Shown in pieces: positions 1-11,929 of a DNA stretch of 64,000 bases (position 1 is its first letter; each line of letters starts with the position of its first letter). A program made the translations under genes and the position numbers. Below the pieces are notes generated by a model. The model was given only the letters and a program-made list of their open reading frames with translations, was not told the origin of the DNA and did no database searches. This DNA is from Muscardinus avellanarius (Eukaryota; Chordata; Mammalia; Rodentia; Gliridae): assembly GCA_963383645.1 (NCBI GenBank), contig OY726572.1, forward strand, positions 69,424,856 to 69,488,855, read 5' to 3'.

Positions 1-733
1 ACAGATGAATGAGGAATGTGTAGAAACTGTCTGAAGAGACTTTCTCAGGTTTGAGAGAAAGAAAATATATAGAAAGCTATGCAGAAAGGAGTTGTAAACT
101 AGAACAGCAGTGCGCCTTGATGAAGGATTCTATGAGGCAGTGGATGACAGTGAGCTTCCAAGCCTAGATAGTTCCTCTAGGAGGCCAGGCTCATTGCTTT
201 ATATCCTCACTAGACTGAAGAGTCACACTCTGGTACTTTCAGATGAGGATAAGTTGACACAATAGCTCTGCAGATAGGACCAGGAATTGTAGCAGCTCCT
301 TTGAGTCAAAGCTCTAACAAAGGATGTGCCCTTAGCCCCTTCTGAGGCTAGAGATCTCAAACAGAGGCTGCATCTTGTAGCCATGGCTCAGCCATATACA
401 TTGACTGAAACTGACTCTGTTTCCATTACAATGACTAGTTAAAGAGCGTGTATTACCCACACCAAAGGCAACTGGGCATAGATTGCTTATCATAGAGCTC
501 AGCCCATTGTGCGGTGACGTGGAGTAAAATAGCTCAGTGCAGGGAATTTTCATCGGATGGACAAACACAATCAAATCCTCTTCACCAGGGAGTGTAAATG
601 TCAGATCCCAGAGATGTTGGCACACCCTTAGTAAACAGAGCTACTGGTGTCTTCGTTCTCCTCGAGGCCTGCTAGCCATCCAAATCCAGGGAATGCTGGG
701 ACTTCCACACATCGTTGCAGAGTTGAGAATAAA
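1..733. other. Unassigned intergenic sequence
   Basis: No gene or familiar repeat recognised. Short open frames on both strands lack any recognisable domain. Confidence 0.5.

Positions 734-846
734 CAAGCTGGGTGGGGGAGTGCACACGTTTAATCCCAGTTACTCAGAAGGCGGAGACAGGAGTCTTGTA
801 AGCCTGGACAACTTTGTGAGCGCCTGTCTTAAAATAAAAAAAAAAG
734..846 (+). mobile_element. B1 monomer SINE
   Basis: Diverged GCTGGGTGGGGG...TAATCCCAG start and an A-rich tail; no ID half on this strand. Confidence 0.7.

Positions 847-865
847 ATTTATTAATTTATTTGTT

Positions 866-945
866 TTTCTGCAGTGTTGGGATTGAACCCAAGGCCTCGA
901 GCATGCTAGACAAGTGCTCTTTCACTGAGTCATACCACTAGACCC
866..945 (-). mobile_element. ID SINE (full-length tRNA-like)
   Basis: Reverse complement of an ID element that keeps the middle arm (CATGCTAGACAAGTGCTCT), unlike the shortened ID of the dimers. 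Confidence 0.75.

Positions 946-983
946 CAAAATAAAGTAAAATAAAATAAAAATAAAAACAAAAT

Positions 984-1075
984 AGGAGGGTGGTTTAGCA
1001 GTAAGAACACTTTCCCAGTGAGTGTGAGGCCCTGGGTTCAATCCCTAGTATAGAAAAATAAGATAAAATAAGTAA
984..1075 (+). mobile_element. ID SINE (full-length tRNA-like)
   Basis: GGTGGTTTAGCAGTAAG...GGCCCTGGGTTCAATCCC with an A-rich tail; B box GGTTCAATCC visible. Confidence 0.8.

Positions 1076-1168
1076 AGCCTGCTTTCCTTCTCATTCCCTT
1101 GTATCCTCACTTCTGTTTCTGGCCTATCCTTAAAATCTTATAGAGTAATATTATGACCTCAAACAAAG

Positions 1169-1228
1169 GACATCTATCTATTTACATCTATCTATCTATA
1201 TCTATCTATCTATCTATCTATCATCTAT
1169..1228. repeat. (TCTA)n microsatellite
   Basis: Interrupted tetranucleotide run next to the tail of the following SINE. 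Confidence 0.9.

Positions 1229-1231
1229 ATT

Positions 1232-1414
1232 TTGATAGTACTGGGGATTGAACCCAGGGGCATTCTACTCTGAGTTGCACCCCAGCCCTTTTTATTTTTT
1301 AAGTTTTGGAACAGGGTCTCACTAAGTTGCTAAGTATCTTGCCTCGTTGCTGAAGCCAGCCTTGAACCTGAAATCCTCAGTACTGGGATTACAGACATGT
1401 GCCTCCATGCTAGT
1232..1414 (-). mobile_element. B1-dID SINE
   Basis: dID half (GTACTGGGGATTGAACCC) then B1 half, ending near GCCTCCATGC. Confidence 0.9.

Positions 1415-1870
1415 TTAGAAGCCTTTTAATCAATGTGCAAACACGCCTAGAATTAAAACTAAAGAGGTAGAGAATAATCTCACATGGAAGAGAGCTGAGA
1501 CCCTGGGAGAAGAGGCATTGGCGCTACAGCCTAAGACTCCACAAATACTAACTTGGCCAAATCTGCTGGTAAGGAGAGAAAGTTAGCTTCACCATCTATA
1601 CTGCCAATGACAGAGGTAAAGACTTGCTCCCAGCTGCTTCTGAAAGATAGTGTATACTGTGGTCCACAATGTATGGCAGTATGCAGACTGTATATATACT
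1701 GTATGTATGACAGACTGCAACATTCCAAGTTCATGGGAAACAATAGCTTCTTTGTCCACCCCTCCTGGGTAGGGGAGTTCATCTCTTCCCAAGACTCTAA
1801 ACACAACTGTAGGCTGACAGCTTCCAAATTTTTATATGATACAAACAGAAAGTCATATAGCCAGCTGTCT
1415..1870. other. Unassigned sequence
   Basis: No gene or repeat recognised; a 136-residue minus-strand frame here has no recognisable domain. Confidence 0.4.

Positions 1871-1879
1871 ACTTGAATC

Positions 1880-2233
1880 ATCACAGGCATTTCAATGTAG
1901 CCTGTCCAAAATGGAACTCCAACCCCACCCCCAGGATCCACTCCTTCCCACCTTCTCCATCTCAGTGAATGGTACCACCATCCGTTTAAGCCAGAGACCA
2001 GAAGTCATTCAGCCTTTCCCTCCACACCTGGCCCACCAGCAAGCCATGATAGTTCTGGCTCTAAAACATGATTGAGTCCATTCACTTTTCTCCATCTCTA
2101 TGACCATCATCCTTTGCCATGTCTCTGTCATCTTTTGCCTGGTTGACTCAGTGGCCTCAAACTGGGTGGCTACTTCCCCTTCTGCTTTCTTTTCATTCAT
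2201 ATTTCAGGCAGAAAACAAGACTAATTAGAAACT

Positions 2234-2275
<42 letters not shown>

Positions 2276-2810
2276 CACACCACCATCTGCTTAGTACTCT
2301 TTGGAATCTTCCCATTGGTCTTAGAATAAAAATCTCACCTTCACCTGATTGTCTTCCTGGTTCTCCAGGAGTCTAAGCCTGACCTCACCTTGCCTTCCTC
2401 TACGCTGTCCCCGCTCTGTACTTCTCTTGAGTGGCTTTTCCTTGCCAAGTTGTTTCCTGCTCTGGTGTATTGGAGGAAGGCCTTTTGGCTCCTGCTCTGC
2501 CAGGCTGGCATCTGGGAGCGCCATGCACTTGTATTTTCCACAAGCAATGTCCCCTGGAGGTGTATGTTAAGGCAACCCTCTTTCCTGACCGTGCAAACTA
2601 AAATAGGTGCACTGTCAGAGCCTACAGCATAATTTGTAGTATATTCATTTAGGTCTTTTTAATGCATGTCTCTTTCTTAGATTGGAAGTTCCATGAAGGT
2701 ATGGATCCTACTTGATATGTTACCCTTTGTATCTTTGGACTTCCTGCTGTGTTTGGCATAACAGATATTTGATTCATTCTTGCTGAGTGAATGAATGAAT
2801 GAATGCCCAC
1880..2810 (+). mobile_element. 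L2 LINE, 3' part
   Basis: Diverged but in consensus order: coding-end sequence, GGAATCTTCCCATTGGTCTTAGAATAAAAATC, then AGTTCCATGAAGG and terminal TGAATGAATG units near 2790. A (TC)n tract interrupts it. Confidence 0.7.
2238..2271. repeat. (TC)n microsatellite
   Basis: Uninterrupted CT dinucleotides inside the L2 copy. Confidence 0.95.

Positions 2811-3655
2811 ATGGCTGGGCAGGGTGAACTAAGCAGTGCTTTGAAACCAGTATGGAGAGAGCTCTACGCTTGAGGGCCTGGCACACTGCTGCTTCTCGGA
2901 GAGTCCCATCTGTCCAAGCCCTTAGAACTCTGTGTGCTGATTGTTCTTTAAGTGGGGCACAAACATTTACACACCATAAGTGCCCCAAATGTGAACTCGC
3001 TCTGTGTGGTACTAGCTGAAGGCCTTACCTCCTGATAGTGATCGCCAGACACACAAGAGGTCAATATCTCTTCCTCTCTCCTCTGCGTCCACGCCTACTC
3101 CATACCCTGACATTCTTGGCTCTTCCCAGCTCTGCCTTCTGTCTTCACTATTGATTGACTGACTGATCGATTCACTATTGATTGATTGACTGATTGAGTG
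3201 ATTGACTTTTTTTGGTTCTCCCTTCTCCACACCCAGAAGGCTGCACTTTCATGCTGCCCCTGTGTTCCAGAGGGGTCTCGCCCCCTTGCTCAGGGGCTGG
3301 AGAGTCCCCGCCACCTGCCTGGCCTGCTGCCCGCACAGGCTCCTAAGATCAGAATGTCAACTTTGTGACCTAATGCCTGGTCTCTGAGGCTCCATGCAGC
3401 TCTCAGGAGGGAGGGGGGGCATTTCTCATGGCCCTGCGTATTGAGGAGGCAGGCATTATTTCATCATTAAGTGCTTAGAAAAAATATTCCCCGGAATAAA
3501 GTCAGCCCTTTTTCTGTAGTCTCTTTCTACTTCCTTTTTAAACTTCTCTTTTTTTGTTTTGCATACGCAACCAACGGAAATTAACACCAGAGCTGAATGC
3601 ACACCAGTTACTGCTGCAAATACTAGCGGTAGCATTTTACATGTGTATATACGTA
2811..3655. other. Unassigned sequence with (GATT)-like stretch
   Basis: Mostly unique. Around 3150-3210 there is a degenerate run of TTGATTGACTGA units. Confidence 0.4.

Positions 3656-3660
3656 AATTC

Positions 3661-3851
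3661 TTTTTTTTTTTTTTTTTGGTGGTACTGGGGTTCCTGGAAG
3701 CCCTTCTACCTCTGAGCTCCACTCCCAGACCTATTTTATTTTTGGAAACAGGGTCTCTTAAGCCAGCGCGGCTGGCTTTGAACCTGCGCGATCCTCCTGT
3801 CTCTGCCTCCCAAGCGCGGAGATTACAAGCATGCGCCACCACGCCCGGCTA
3661..3851 (-). mobile_element. B1-dID SINE, young subfamily
   Basis: Carries the diagnostic dID start GGTACTGGGGTTCCTGGAAGCCC and CpG-rich CAAGCGCGGAGATTACAAGC; poly(T) at its tail side. Confidence 0.95.

Positions 3852-3967
3852 TAAATTCTTATTCAAAAGTTTTATTGTTATCTATCACCATACTCATACT
3901 ATTCAATGGGTGGAAAGGTAAATGTGAAAAGCTGAGTCTTCCTCCTGTGCCCACATGACTCCCTATT

Positions 3968-4028
3968 CCTTTCTTTTTTTCTTTCTTTCTTTCTTTTCTT
4001 TTCTTTTCTTCTTTTCTTTTCTTTCTTT
3968..4028. repeat. (CTTT)n pyrimidine tract
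   Basis: C/T-only run at the tail side of the next SINE. Confidence 0.9.

Positions 4029-4440
4029 TTGTGTGGTACTGGGGATGGAACCCAGGGACATTCTACCTCCGAGCTGCACCCTAGCCCTATTTTTTATTAT
4101 TTATTTTATTTTACTTTTTTAAAATTTTTGGTGGTACTGGGGTTCCTGGAAACCCTTCTACCTCCGGGCTACACTCCTAGACCTATTTTATACTTTTTTA
4201 TTTGGAAACAGGGTCTCTTAAGCCAGCGTGACTGGCTTCAAACCTGCGCGATCCTCCTGTCTCCACCTCCCAAGCGCGGGGATTACAAGCGTGCGCCACC
4301 ACGCCTGGCTATTCTTTATTTTAAAACAGGGTCTCACTGGGTTGCAGAGGACCTCATTAAGTAGGCTGTCTGCAAACTGCGATCCTCTGGTCTCAGCCTC
4401 CAAATGCCAGTATTACATGCGTGCACCACCACGCCCCGCA
4029..4440 (-). mobile_element. B1-dID SINE split by a second SINE
   Basis: dID half at 4029-4111 and B1 half at 4317-4440 belong to one element; the copy at 4112-4316 lies between them, in the A-rich linker. 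Confidence 0.85.
4112..4316 (-). mobile_element. B1-dID SINE, young subfamily, nested
   Basis: Same diagnostic GGTTCCTGGAAACCC dID start as the copy at 3661; inserted into the linker of the outer SINE, so younger than it. Confidence 0.9.

Positions 4441-4708
4441 CTGTGAGTTTCTTGTATAACCTTCCAGAGACTTTCTATGTATTTACAAGCATACGTATTA
4501 CTTCACTTGCCTTCTCTCCCCACCCTTATGTTGTTTTGCTCTGTGCTCTGAACAGTATATTCTGCATCAATAACCCAATAGCTTTCTAACATTCTATAGC
4601 TAATCATATTTTAGTTTTGGGGCAAATCATAATTTACATTGAGGAAATGGAGTGTGTGACTTGACACATATTCAGGGATATTTGTGAATAAATCCTTAAA
4701 AATTGAAT
4441..4708. other. Unassigned AT-rich sequence
   Basis: Nothing recognised. Confidence 0.4.

Positions 4709-4934
4709 TTTTTTTTTTTTTTTTTTTTTTTTTTTGCGGTACTGGGAATGGAACCCAGGGTCATTCTACCTCTGAGCTACACCCCCAGCTCTATTTTTTA
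4801 TTCTTTATTTTGAAACGGTCTCACTGAGTTGCAAAAGGCTTCACTAAGTAGCTGAGGCTGTCCTCGAATAGCAATTCTCCTGTCTCAGCCTTTCTACTGC
4901 TGGGATTACAAGTGTGTGCCACCACGCCCAGCTC
4709..4934 (-). mobile_element. B1-dID SINE
   Basis: Long poly(T) (tail), GCGGTACTGGGAATGG start, and B1 end CACCACGCCCAGC. Confidence 0.95.

Positions 4935-4937
4935 ACT

Positions 4938-5137
4938 TATTTATTTATTTATTTTGCGGTACTTGGAATGGAACCCAGTGGGATTCCAACTCTGCACTAT
5001 ACTACCAGCCCTACTTTTTTATTCTTTGTTTTGAAACAGGGCCTCACTATGTAGCTGAGGCTGGTCATGAACCTTCAATCCTCCTGTCTCAGCCTCCCAA
5101 GTATGGGATTACAAATGTGCGCCACCATGTCTGGCTT
4938..5137 (-). mobile_element. B1-dID SINE
   Basis: Second copy directly behind the first, with a (TTTA)n tail. Confidence 0.95.

Positions 5138-5231
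5138 CTTGCCCACTGTTTCAAGTGGAACAATCGTCTTTTTTTGTATTAATGTGTAAAAGTTATTTTT
5201 ATTTCAGATAAGTTTTATGATAGGTTTGTCT

Positions 5232-5362
5232 GAACTTGGAGAGATTGAGACAGGAGGACCAAAAATTTGAGGCCAGTCTTAGCAACTTTAGTGAGACCCT
5301 GTTTCAACATAAAAAATAAAAAGGGTTGGAGGTATAGCTTGAAGGTAGAATGCCCCTGTAAC

Positions 5363-5402
<40 letters not shown>
5232..5402 (+). mobile_element. B1-dID SINE, 5' truncated, with (CA)n tail
   Basis: Lacks the first ~30 bp of B1; dID half ends CCCCTGTAACTA followed by (CA)n at 5366-5402. Confidence 0.85.

Positions 5403-5406
<4 letters not shown>

Positions 5407-6165
5407 CTAAATTTGCCTTTCTTCCAAGGCATGTGGGGTTTTGTGTCATGCTTAGGAAAGCTTTAATTGAAGAGTATCACAAAAGTTCTCTCATAATCTT
5501 TTTCTGATAATTAAAAAATTTAAACATATAAACATTTATTCTCTTTGGAATTTATTTTGTTATAAATAGTTGATAAGAATTCCCATATGGTCGCCTGGAT
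5601 GTTTCAACATCACGGGATGGATTAATCCAGCTTTTCCCCACTGATTTGAAAAACCAAGACTTGATCATATTCTAAATCTCTCTAGGTCTCTGGGTCTGTT
5701 TCTGAGCCTTTCACTCTGTCCTGCCAGCCTGACTAATCACATCTGGCTTTGTGTTTTAAACTCTTCTGCGATTATTTCAAAGGTGGCACAATAGTCTTCA
5801 GGGCTCCTGTTAGGGGCAGTGTTGGCCTCTGGCAAAGCTAATTGGGCCATATGGAGACTGAATCCTTAACTCTGGCCTAAATAACTTTATTCATCCTAGT
5901 GCCAAGTACTCCAAAACAGGTTCTGACACTTTTAAGGAGCACTGAGCTGGGGATGTCTAGACGCCACATCCGGCTCTCATGGAAGCCTCACAGCTGCCCT
6001 ATAAGGTAGTGTGCTCTTGAGGTTATTTTGGTTACAAGACACAGAGACTCGCTGTGTCTGATTCAAATAACAAGGGGGTATTGTGTGTACATGTAGGTAG
6101 GGGAGGCATGAATCTCAGCCACTTCAACAGAAAAAGCCACACAATGAGACCTCACAAGAAGGGAT
5403..6165. other. Mostly unique sequence with a probable MIR remnant
   Basis: Around 5985-6055, CTCACAGCTGCCCTATAAGGTAG resembles a minus-strand MIR. 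The rest is unassigned. Confidence 0.4.

Positions 6166-6167
6166 TT

Positions 6168-6192
6168 TGTGTGTGTGTGTGTGTGTGTGTTT
6168..6192. repeat. (GT)n microsatellite
   Basis: Short uninterrupted GT run. Confidence 0.9.

Positions 6193-6579
6193 AATTGCAT
6201 ATGATTTATGTAATTTAAAAACATAAGCATACAAAACTTATTTTATGAGCTTGAGTGCATGTATATTTAAGGACCTATATCACACATATTAGAGTGCTGG
6301 CCTATGACCAGTGCTGGGAAGGAAAAAGAATACAGGTATTAGGGTTGAAGTGTAAAAAGGAAACAAAGGCAAAGAACTAAATTACAAATAGAAGGATGAT
6401 GTGTTGGCCAATGAGAGTGTGCTACAAACTGAAGAATAGTGAATCACTTACATCTAAGGTGCATTAGAAACTAGAAGTCAAAAGGCAAGACTCAAGATGT
6501 TGGGGTATAAAGCAAGAAGCAGAGAAATGAGACAGAAGAAAGCAAATCTGGGGTGAAACAGGGAGCAGGTGAAGGAGGA

Positions 6580-6975
6580 AGCCAGTGACCGGATGGCAGT
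6601 CAGCAATTCCAGTATCACATCCATCAGGATAGAACAGGTTACAATGCAGTAACAAATGACCACACATCTCACAGGCTTAAAACCAAAATATCATTCCTTA
6701 TTGAGATTAATGGTTCCTAACAGGTTGTTGGGAATTCTGTTCCCTGTCACCCTCGGTTAGGGATCCAGACTAACAGAGGTTCTGTGTCTGTGCTCCTGGG
6801 ACAGCCAATGCCCATAATTTTGTGTGTGCACTTGTTGATTTTTCACTGGCCAAGGACAGTCACATTACCACATCTAACCTTAGAGAAATGCAGTAATGCA
6901 ATTCTGCCATGAACCTAGAAGAAGAAGAGGTAGACATTATTTGCTGAATAGAATCAATGATTGCCACAGGTAGTG
6580..6975. mobile_element. Possible ancient LTR fragment (ERVL/MaLR type)
   Basis: TGCAGTAACAAATGACCACACATCTC and later CACTGGCCAAGGACAGTCACATTACC recall old mammalian LTRs. Strand and family are not certain. Confidence 0.35.

Positions 6976-7640
6976 ACTACACCTATAAGGATGTGAGCCA
7001 TAGGGTGAATTAATCCAACTTTAAATTTTCCAGCAGAACCGTGGGATGGAGTCACACAGGCTCATAAGTCAGCTGAGGTCTCTTGGAGGGTGGCTCCATG
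7101 CTGATGACACCAGGAGTCCCCATCTGTGCTGCTGGCATGAGTGAATCCTTAAGCACTTCCAAGAGCTTTGCAGTCAGAAACATCCACAGCATCCACCGTT
7201 CCTAGTGTGGCTTGTCAGCCCTGATCTTTGCCCTGAAAATCTGGTCTCTGTAATTCATTTTTTTTTTTCAGTCAAAAGAGATATTGGATAAATAACGGTC
7301 TCAGCAAAAAACAAAGGACAGTATTGTTCTGGATGTTTTAGCTTATACTTTAATCTCGACTCCCTGAACTCCTGTGTCGACCTAGGATACCAACCAATGT
7401 TGCAAACGGGAGCAGCCTACCTCACATTTTCCCTGTTGGCTCCACTCTCACCAGTGGTGGTGCCGTACTTTCTTCTCTGATAAGATTCAGAGAAGCAACT
7501 CTATAATATTCTCGGGCTGATCAACTATCCCGTGGCCTTTCTGAGTAGCGGTCTTCTAGTTATGCAGAAATACAAAGATTAAATAAAAACATTAGCCTTG
7601 CTGGGTTCTAGTAGTATAGATCCATATACCCTACTATGAT
6976..7640. other. Unassigned sequence
   Basis: No gene or repeat recognised apart from short A/T runs. Confidence 0.4.

Positions 7641-7654
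7641 TAGACCACCAATTT

Positions 7655-7858
7655 TTTTATTTTTTATTTTTTGGTGGTGCTGGAGTTCCTGGAAACCCTT
7701 CTACCTCCGGGCTACACTCCCAGACCTATTTTTTAATATTTTTTTTTTATTTGGAAACAGGGTCTCTTAAGCCAGCGAGGCTGGCTCCGAACCATCGCGA
7801 TCCTCCTATCTCTGCCTCCCAAGGGCGGGGATTACAAGCGTGCGCCACCATGCCTGGC
7655..7858 (-). mobile_element. B1-dID SINE, young subfamily, with target duplication
   Basis: Flanked by TAGACCACCAATTT (7641-7654) and TAGACCACCGATTT (7859-7872), a 14-bp target duplication with one mismatch. Confidence 0.95.

Positions 7859-7989
7859 TAGACCACCGATTTCTAAGTTGCCCATTTGGGTCTCCAGCAG
7901 GAAGCAGGCGCCGGGTCCCAGCCCTAGTGAAGTAGTGGCAGGCAGGTATTATAGACCACTTACCACAGTTCTTCTCCCCTAAACCTTGA

Positions 7990-8262
7990 TATTGTTTGGG
8001 CATATTAGAGAAAACATATGACCCTTCTCTTTCTGTGCTTGGCTGATCTCACATAACAATGTTCTCCAGGTCTTTCCATCTTCTTGTGAATGACATGATT
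8101 TTGTTCTTTTTTATAGTTGAATAGAATTCCATTGTGTGTATTTCCTATAATTTTGCAATCCATTCATCCATTGATGGAGATCTAAGATGGTTCCATATTT
8201 TGGCTATTACAAATTGTGCTATGAACATGGGTATGCATATGTTACTGTAACCATAAACATAA
7990..8262 (-). mobile_element. L1 LINE 3' end fragment
   Basis: On the minus strand it is L1 3' sequence; on the plus strand it shows GTTGAATAGAATTCCATTGTG and CCATTCATCCATTGATGG. A/T-rich low-complexity DNA follows to 8325. Confidence 0.75.

Positions 8263-8423
8263 AAATAAATAAATAAATAAATTAGTTAATTAATTAAAAA
8301 TTGTAAAAAAATAAATAATATTGTTTGAGGTCCACCCAATGAACAAAGGGAAGATGACCTCATGGCCAGTCAGCTCTAGAGGTTGGTCCTGATGAGTCAC
8401 ATTGGCTCAGAAGTCAGCTGAGG

Positions 8424-8632
8424 TCCAGGATATTTCAGCCTTGGCACGATTGAGATTCAGGACTGGATAATTCTTGGGTGTGGGGGCCTGTTGTATGCAT
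8501 TTTAGAATATTTAGTAGCATCTCTGCCACTAGCAGTCCCCACTTGAGCTGTGACAACCCAAAATGTCTCTAGATACTGGCAAATGTCTCCTGGGAGGCAA
8601 ACTCCTGCCCAGCTGAGAGCCACTGGCGTAAG
8424..8632 (-). mobile_element. MER20 (hAT-Charlie DNA transposon)
   Basis: Near full-length reverse copy: CCTTGGCACGATTGAGATTCAGG... through AAAATGTCTCTAGATACTGG to GAGAGCCACTGGC. Confidence 0.8.

Positions 8633-8686
8633 CAACCGAGGCAAGCCTATTGATCTTTCTAGGTAACTGGTTTAAAAATAGGTAGG

Positions 8687-8864
8687 TAGAGCCAGGTGTG
8701 GTAGCCCAGTGCTTGGAAGGCTGAGACTGGAGGATTGAAGGGTTGAGGACAGCCTCAACAATTTAGAGAGGCCCTCAGCAACTTAGCAAGATCCTGTTTT
8801 CACATAAAAAGTAAAATAGGGCTGGGGGTAGAATGCCCCTCGGTTCTGTTTAAAAAAAAAAATA
8687..8864 (+). mobile_element. B1-dID SINE
   Basis: AGCCAGGTGTGGTAGCCC start, dID half shortened internally, poly(A) tail. 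Confidence 0.9.

Positions 8865-8909
8865 GTCATGCGGTCTTTGGGCTAATGAAATTAAGGAAAA
8901 AGAATACTT

Positions 8910-9125
8910 TGAGAGTGGTGGCTCACACTTATAATCTCAGTACATGGGAGGGAGGCTGAGACAGGAGGATAACAGTTTCACAGCCAATCTCAGCGTCTTA
9001 ATGATTCTCTCTGCAACTTATTGAGACCCTGTTTCAAAATAAAGAATAAAATAGGGCTGAGGATAAAGTGCAGAAGTAAAATGCCCCTGGAATCAAACCC
9101 CAGTAACCCCTTCCCCCCAAAAAAG
8910..9125 (+). mobile_element. B1-dID SINE
   Basis: GAGTGGTGGCTCACACTTATAATC start; both halves present. Confidence 0.9.

Positions 9126-9223
9126 GAGAAAGGCCATTTGCTGAGGGAGTTTTAGTAAAAGTGTGTGTGTGCATGCACACATGTTCACTCTTTTTTTTAA
9201 TCTCTTAAGAAAAACCCAGGATG

Positions 9224-9446
9224 AGCCGGGCGTGGTGGTGGCCGCTTGTAATCCCAGCATTTGGGAGACCGAGATAGGAGGATTCCAATTTGCAGACAGC
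9301 CTCAGCTACTTAGTGAGGGCCTTTGCAACTCAGTGAGACCCTGTTTCAAAACAAAGAATATATATAAAAAAAAAAGTAGGGCTGGGGGTATAGCTCGGAG
9401 TTAGAATGCCCCTGGGTTCCATCCCCAGTACCTCCTAAACAAAACA
9224..9446 (+). mobile_element. B1-dID SINE
   Basis: GAGCCGGGCGTGGTGG start, full dimer, A-rich end. Confidence 0.95.

Positions 9447-10119
9447 GGATAAGCTATTTTCTTTTGCTTTCTTTGAGTCTCATTGTTTGTAGATTAAACC
9501 TGGATGCTTCACAGTCATCTAGCCACCATTTTGAAGATGAAGCCAACCTGGGAGGGAGGCAAAGCCAAGAGATTCGCAGAGAAGTAGGGCCAGCGCCCTG
9601 ACGCATAGGCCTGGCGCCCGGCCTGCCACGGGGTGGCTTTTTATTTGAAACAACAATTATTCTTATTGTTGGAGGCAGGGTGTTCTGTTACTTGCATCTG
9701 AAAGCAATCAAACTGAAGGCATTGGGAGAGGGTGACACAGAGGCTCCGCCAGTCTGCTGGAGCTGCCACAAATGGGGCCGGGGCACATGCCTGCTGGGAC
9801 AAGCGCCTTCTTAATTAGAAGCAATACATTCCCCCTCTTGAAGTGACAGGAGGCTAGGAGTCAACTTGGGTTTTTGGCCTCTGACAACTGAGCCCCTCTG
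9901 GCTACAGGGCAGGGATGAGGCATAGACAAAGATAAGAACAAGATGCTACTGGGCCCGGAAGACTCAAGGATCAGAGGCAGGCAGTGGGTCAGGCTGGTAC
10001 TAAGAGGCCAGAGGAATCAGATTTAGATGCTAAGCCTGACACAGATTCAGCTGATCTCCCAGACACTGAACCCCAAACATCCAGAGTCCTGCTCAAGCCC
10101 TGGTTTAGTAGCAAACTGG
9447..10119. other. Unique repeat-free segment
   Basis: No SINE in ~670 bp. Contains CTTCTTAATTAGAAGC with a homeodomain-type TAATTA core near 9810. No coding signal. Possibly conserved noncoding sequence, which I cannot test. Confidence 0.4.

Positions 10120-10234
10120 TGGTACAAACTGGAACCACTTAGGAAGCTTTAGAAAATACTGGGTATTTAGAAAATACCGGTGCCTGATTTTTACCCCAAA
10201 AAAGACCTCGATGCCATTGAATTAGACTGTGGTC
10120..10234. mobile_element. Possible MER5-type DNA transposon remnant
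   Basis: CACTTAGGAAGCTTTAGAAAATAC and GTGCCTGATTTTTACCCC resemble MER5 copies, but divergence is high. Confidence 0.35.

Positions 10235-10247
10235 TGAAAACCATTTT

Positions 10248-10463
10248 TTATTTTTAATTTATTTTTATTTTTTATTTTTTTGGCGGTACTAGGGGTGGAA
10301 CCCAGAGGCTTCCTACCTCCGGGCTTTACTCCCTGCCCTATTTTATATTTTATTTGGAAACAGGGTCTCACTAAGTTGCTGAGGCTGGCTTCGAACCTGT
10401 GCAACCCACCTGTCTCAGCCTCCCAAGCGCGGGGATTACAAGCGTGCGCCACCATGCCCAGCT
10248..10463 (-). mobile_element. B1-dID SINE with perfect target duplication
   Basis: Flanked by TGAAAACCATTTT at 10235-10247 and 10464-10476 (13 bp, identical). Young-type CAAGCGCGGGGATTACAAGC present. Confidence 0.97.

Positions 10464-10500
10464 TGAAAACCATTTTAAAAAATTTAAACTTAAAAATGTT

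Positions 10501-10722
10501 AGCCAGGCATAGCAGTATATGCCTATAATCTTAGTATTTGAGAGGCTGAGACAGGAGGGTTGTAGGTTTGAGACCAGTCTTAGCAACTTAGTGAAACCCT
10601 CAGCAACCTAGTGAGAACTTGTTTCAAACAAACAAACAAACAAACAAACAAACAAACAAACAAACAGGACTGGGGTGTAACTTGGAGGTAGAATGCCCAT
10701 GGGTTCAATCCCCAGTACCAAA
10501..10722 (+). mobile_element. B1-dID SINE with internal (CAAA)n
   Basis: The linker between B1 and dID is expanded to (CAAA)n at 10627-10667. Confidence 0.95.

Positions 10723-10919
10723 TAATAATAACTATAGCAAATAAAACTTTTTTAAAAATTAAAAATTGTTGGTAGATTCAGGTTTTATGCCTGCCGGCCC
10801 CATCTCTTTTCTACTGTACTGTGCTGTTTCTACACCAGAGAGTTCTTCTCTTCTTTTAATTCCATTTTTTGGTGATTAGCTATACTTGTACCTGGTACAA
10901 GACTGCACAAGAAAGTTTC

Positions 10920-10936
10920 GCGCCCCCCCCCCCCCG
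10920..10936. repeat. poly(C) tract
   Basis: Run of C after GCG. Confidence 0.9.

Positions 10937-10964
10937 TCTCCCAGTCACTCCGTCCCTCCACCTA

Positions 10965-11430
10965 GGGGGTGGTGTATGTGGACACACAGGTGTGGTACTT
11001 GAGGTCTTTTGGCCCCCAAAGGCTCAGGTGTTGCAGGCTTGGTTCCCGTGCTACAGTGTTCCGAGGTGGGGCTCTTGGGAAGTGATTGGCTGATGAGGGC
11101 TCTGGTTTCGCCAATGGATGAACTCATTGGTGGATTCCTAGCTGAGTGGACTACAGTAAGGTGGTGGAAGCTGCAGGAGTGAGGCCTGGCTGAAGGGCCA
11201 GGGATTGTGCCCTTGGGGACCACACTTTATCCCCTCCCCCTTCCTCTCACTCTGCTTCCTGTCTACCATGAAGTGAGCATTTCTGTGCCTCCATGAGCCC
11301 TTCGACACGATCTTCTGCCTCATCACAAAGCTACAACGGTACACCAGGAGCCAAGCAAGTCTTCCCTTCTCCCCATGGATTTTCTGAGCAGTTTTGTCAC
11401 AGCAACAAAAAGCTGACTGAAACAACAGGC
10965..11430 (+). mobile_element. 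Probable ERVL-MaLR type LTR
   Basis: Landmarks in order: GGTGGGGCTCTTGGGAAGTGATTGG, CTCTGCTTCCTGTCTACCATGAAG, and a terminal TTTTGTCACAGCAACAAAAAGC, as in MaLR LTRs. Edges approximate. Confidence 0.55.

Positions 11431-11584
11431 ACACAGATATTTTAATTTTCGTTTCTTTTTAGGCACCAATAGCAACTGTGCATGATCTTCTACAGCCTGA
11501 TTTTCAGCCTTAACTGCAAATTGCACATTATTCCCTATTAATACTTAGATTCTTCGTTATTTTTCTATACTCAACAAGTAATTT

Positions 11585-11770
11585 TGTTTGGGTTTTTGGA
11601 ACTTGGGATTGACCTTTAAACCCAGCCCCTCCAACATGCTAGGCAACCTCTCCACTGCTGAGCTACGTCCCCAGCCTTTTTTATTTTATTTTTGAGACAG
11701 GTCTCATTAGGTTGCCCAGGCTGACCTCAAACTTGCGATCCTTTAACCTCAATTTTATAAGTAGCTGGTA
11585..11770 (-). mobile_element. Older B1-ID SINE with full ID half
   Basis: ID half keeps CATGCTAGGCAACCTC; B1 half (TTGAGACAGGTCTCATTAGG) is truncated. 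Confidence 0.75.

Positions 11771-11929
11771 GTATAGGTATAGTATATGGCCTCGCCATAC
11801 CTAGTGAGGCCAAGTAATTATATTGTGTGAATACGCTCTCCACCTAACCAGCCTCTAAGTGATAGGATTTAGCAAATGATGTTGCAGTGAAGACTCTTAC
11901 TCAGCATGCATTTGTGTACCTATAAGAAA

Noticed and set aside
984..1058. tRNA gene candidates at ID elements
   Set aside because: The A and B boxes come from the tRNA origin of ID SINEs; A-rich tails show retroposons, not tRNA genes.
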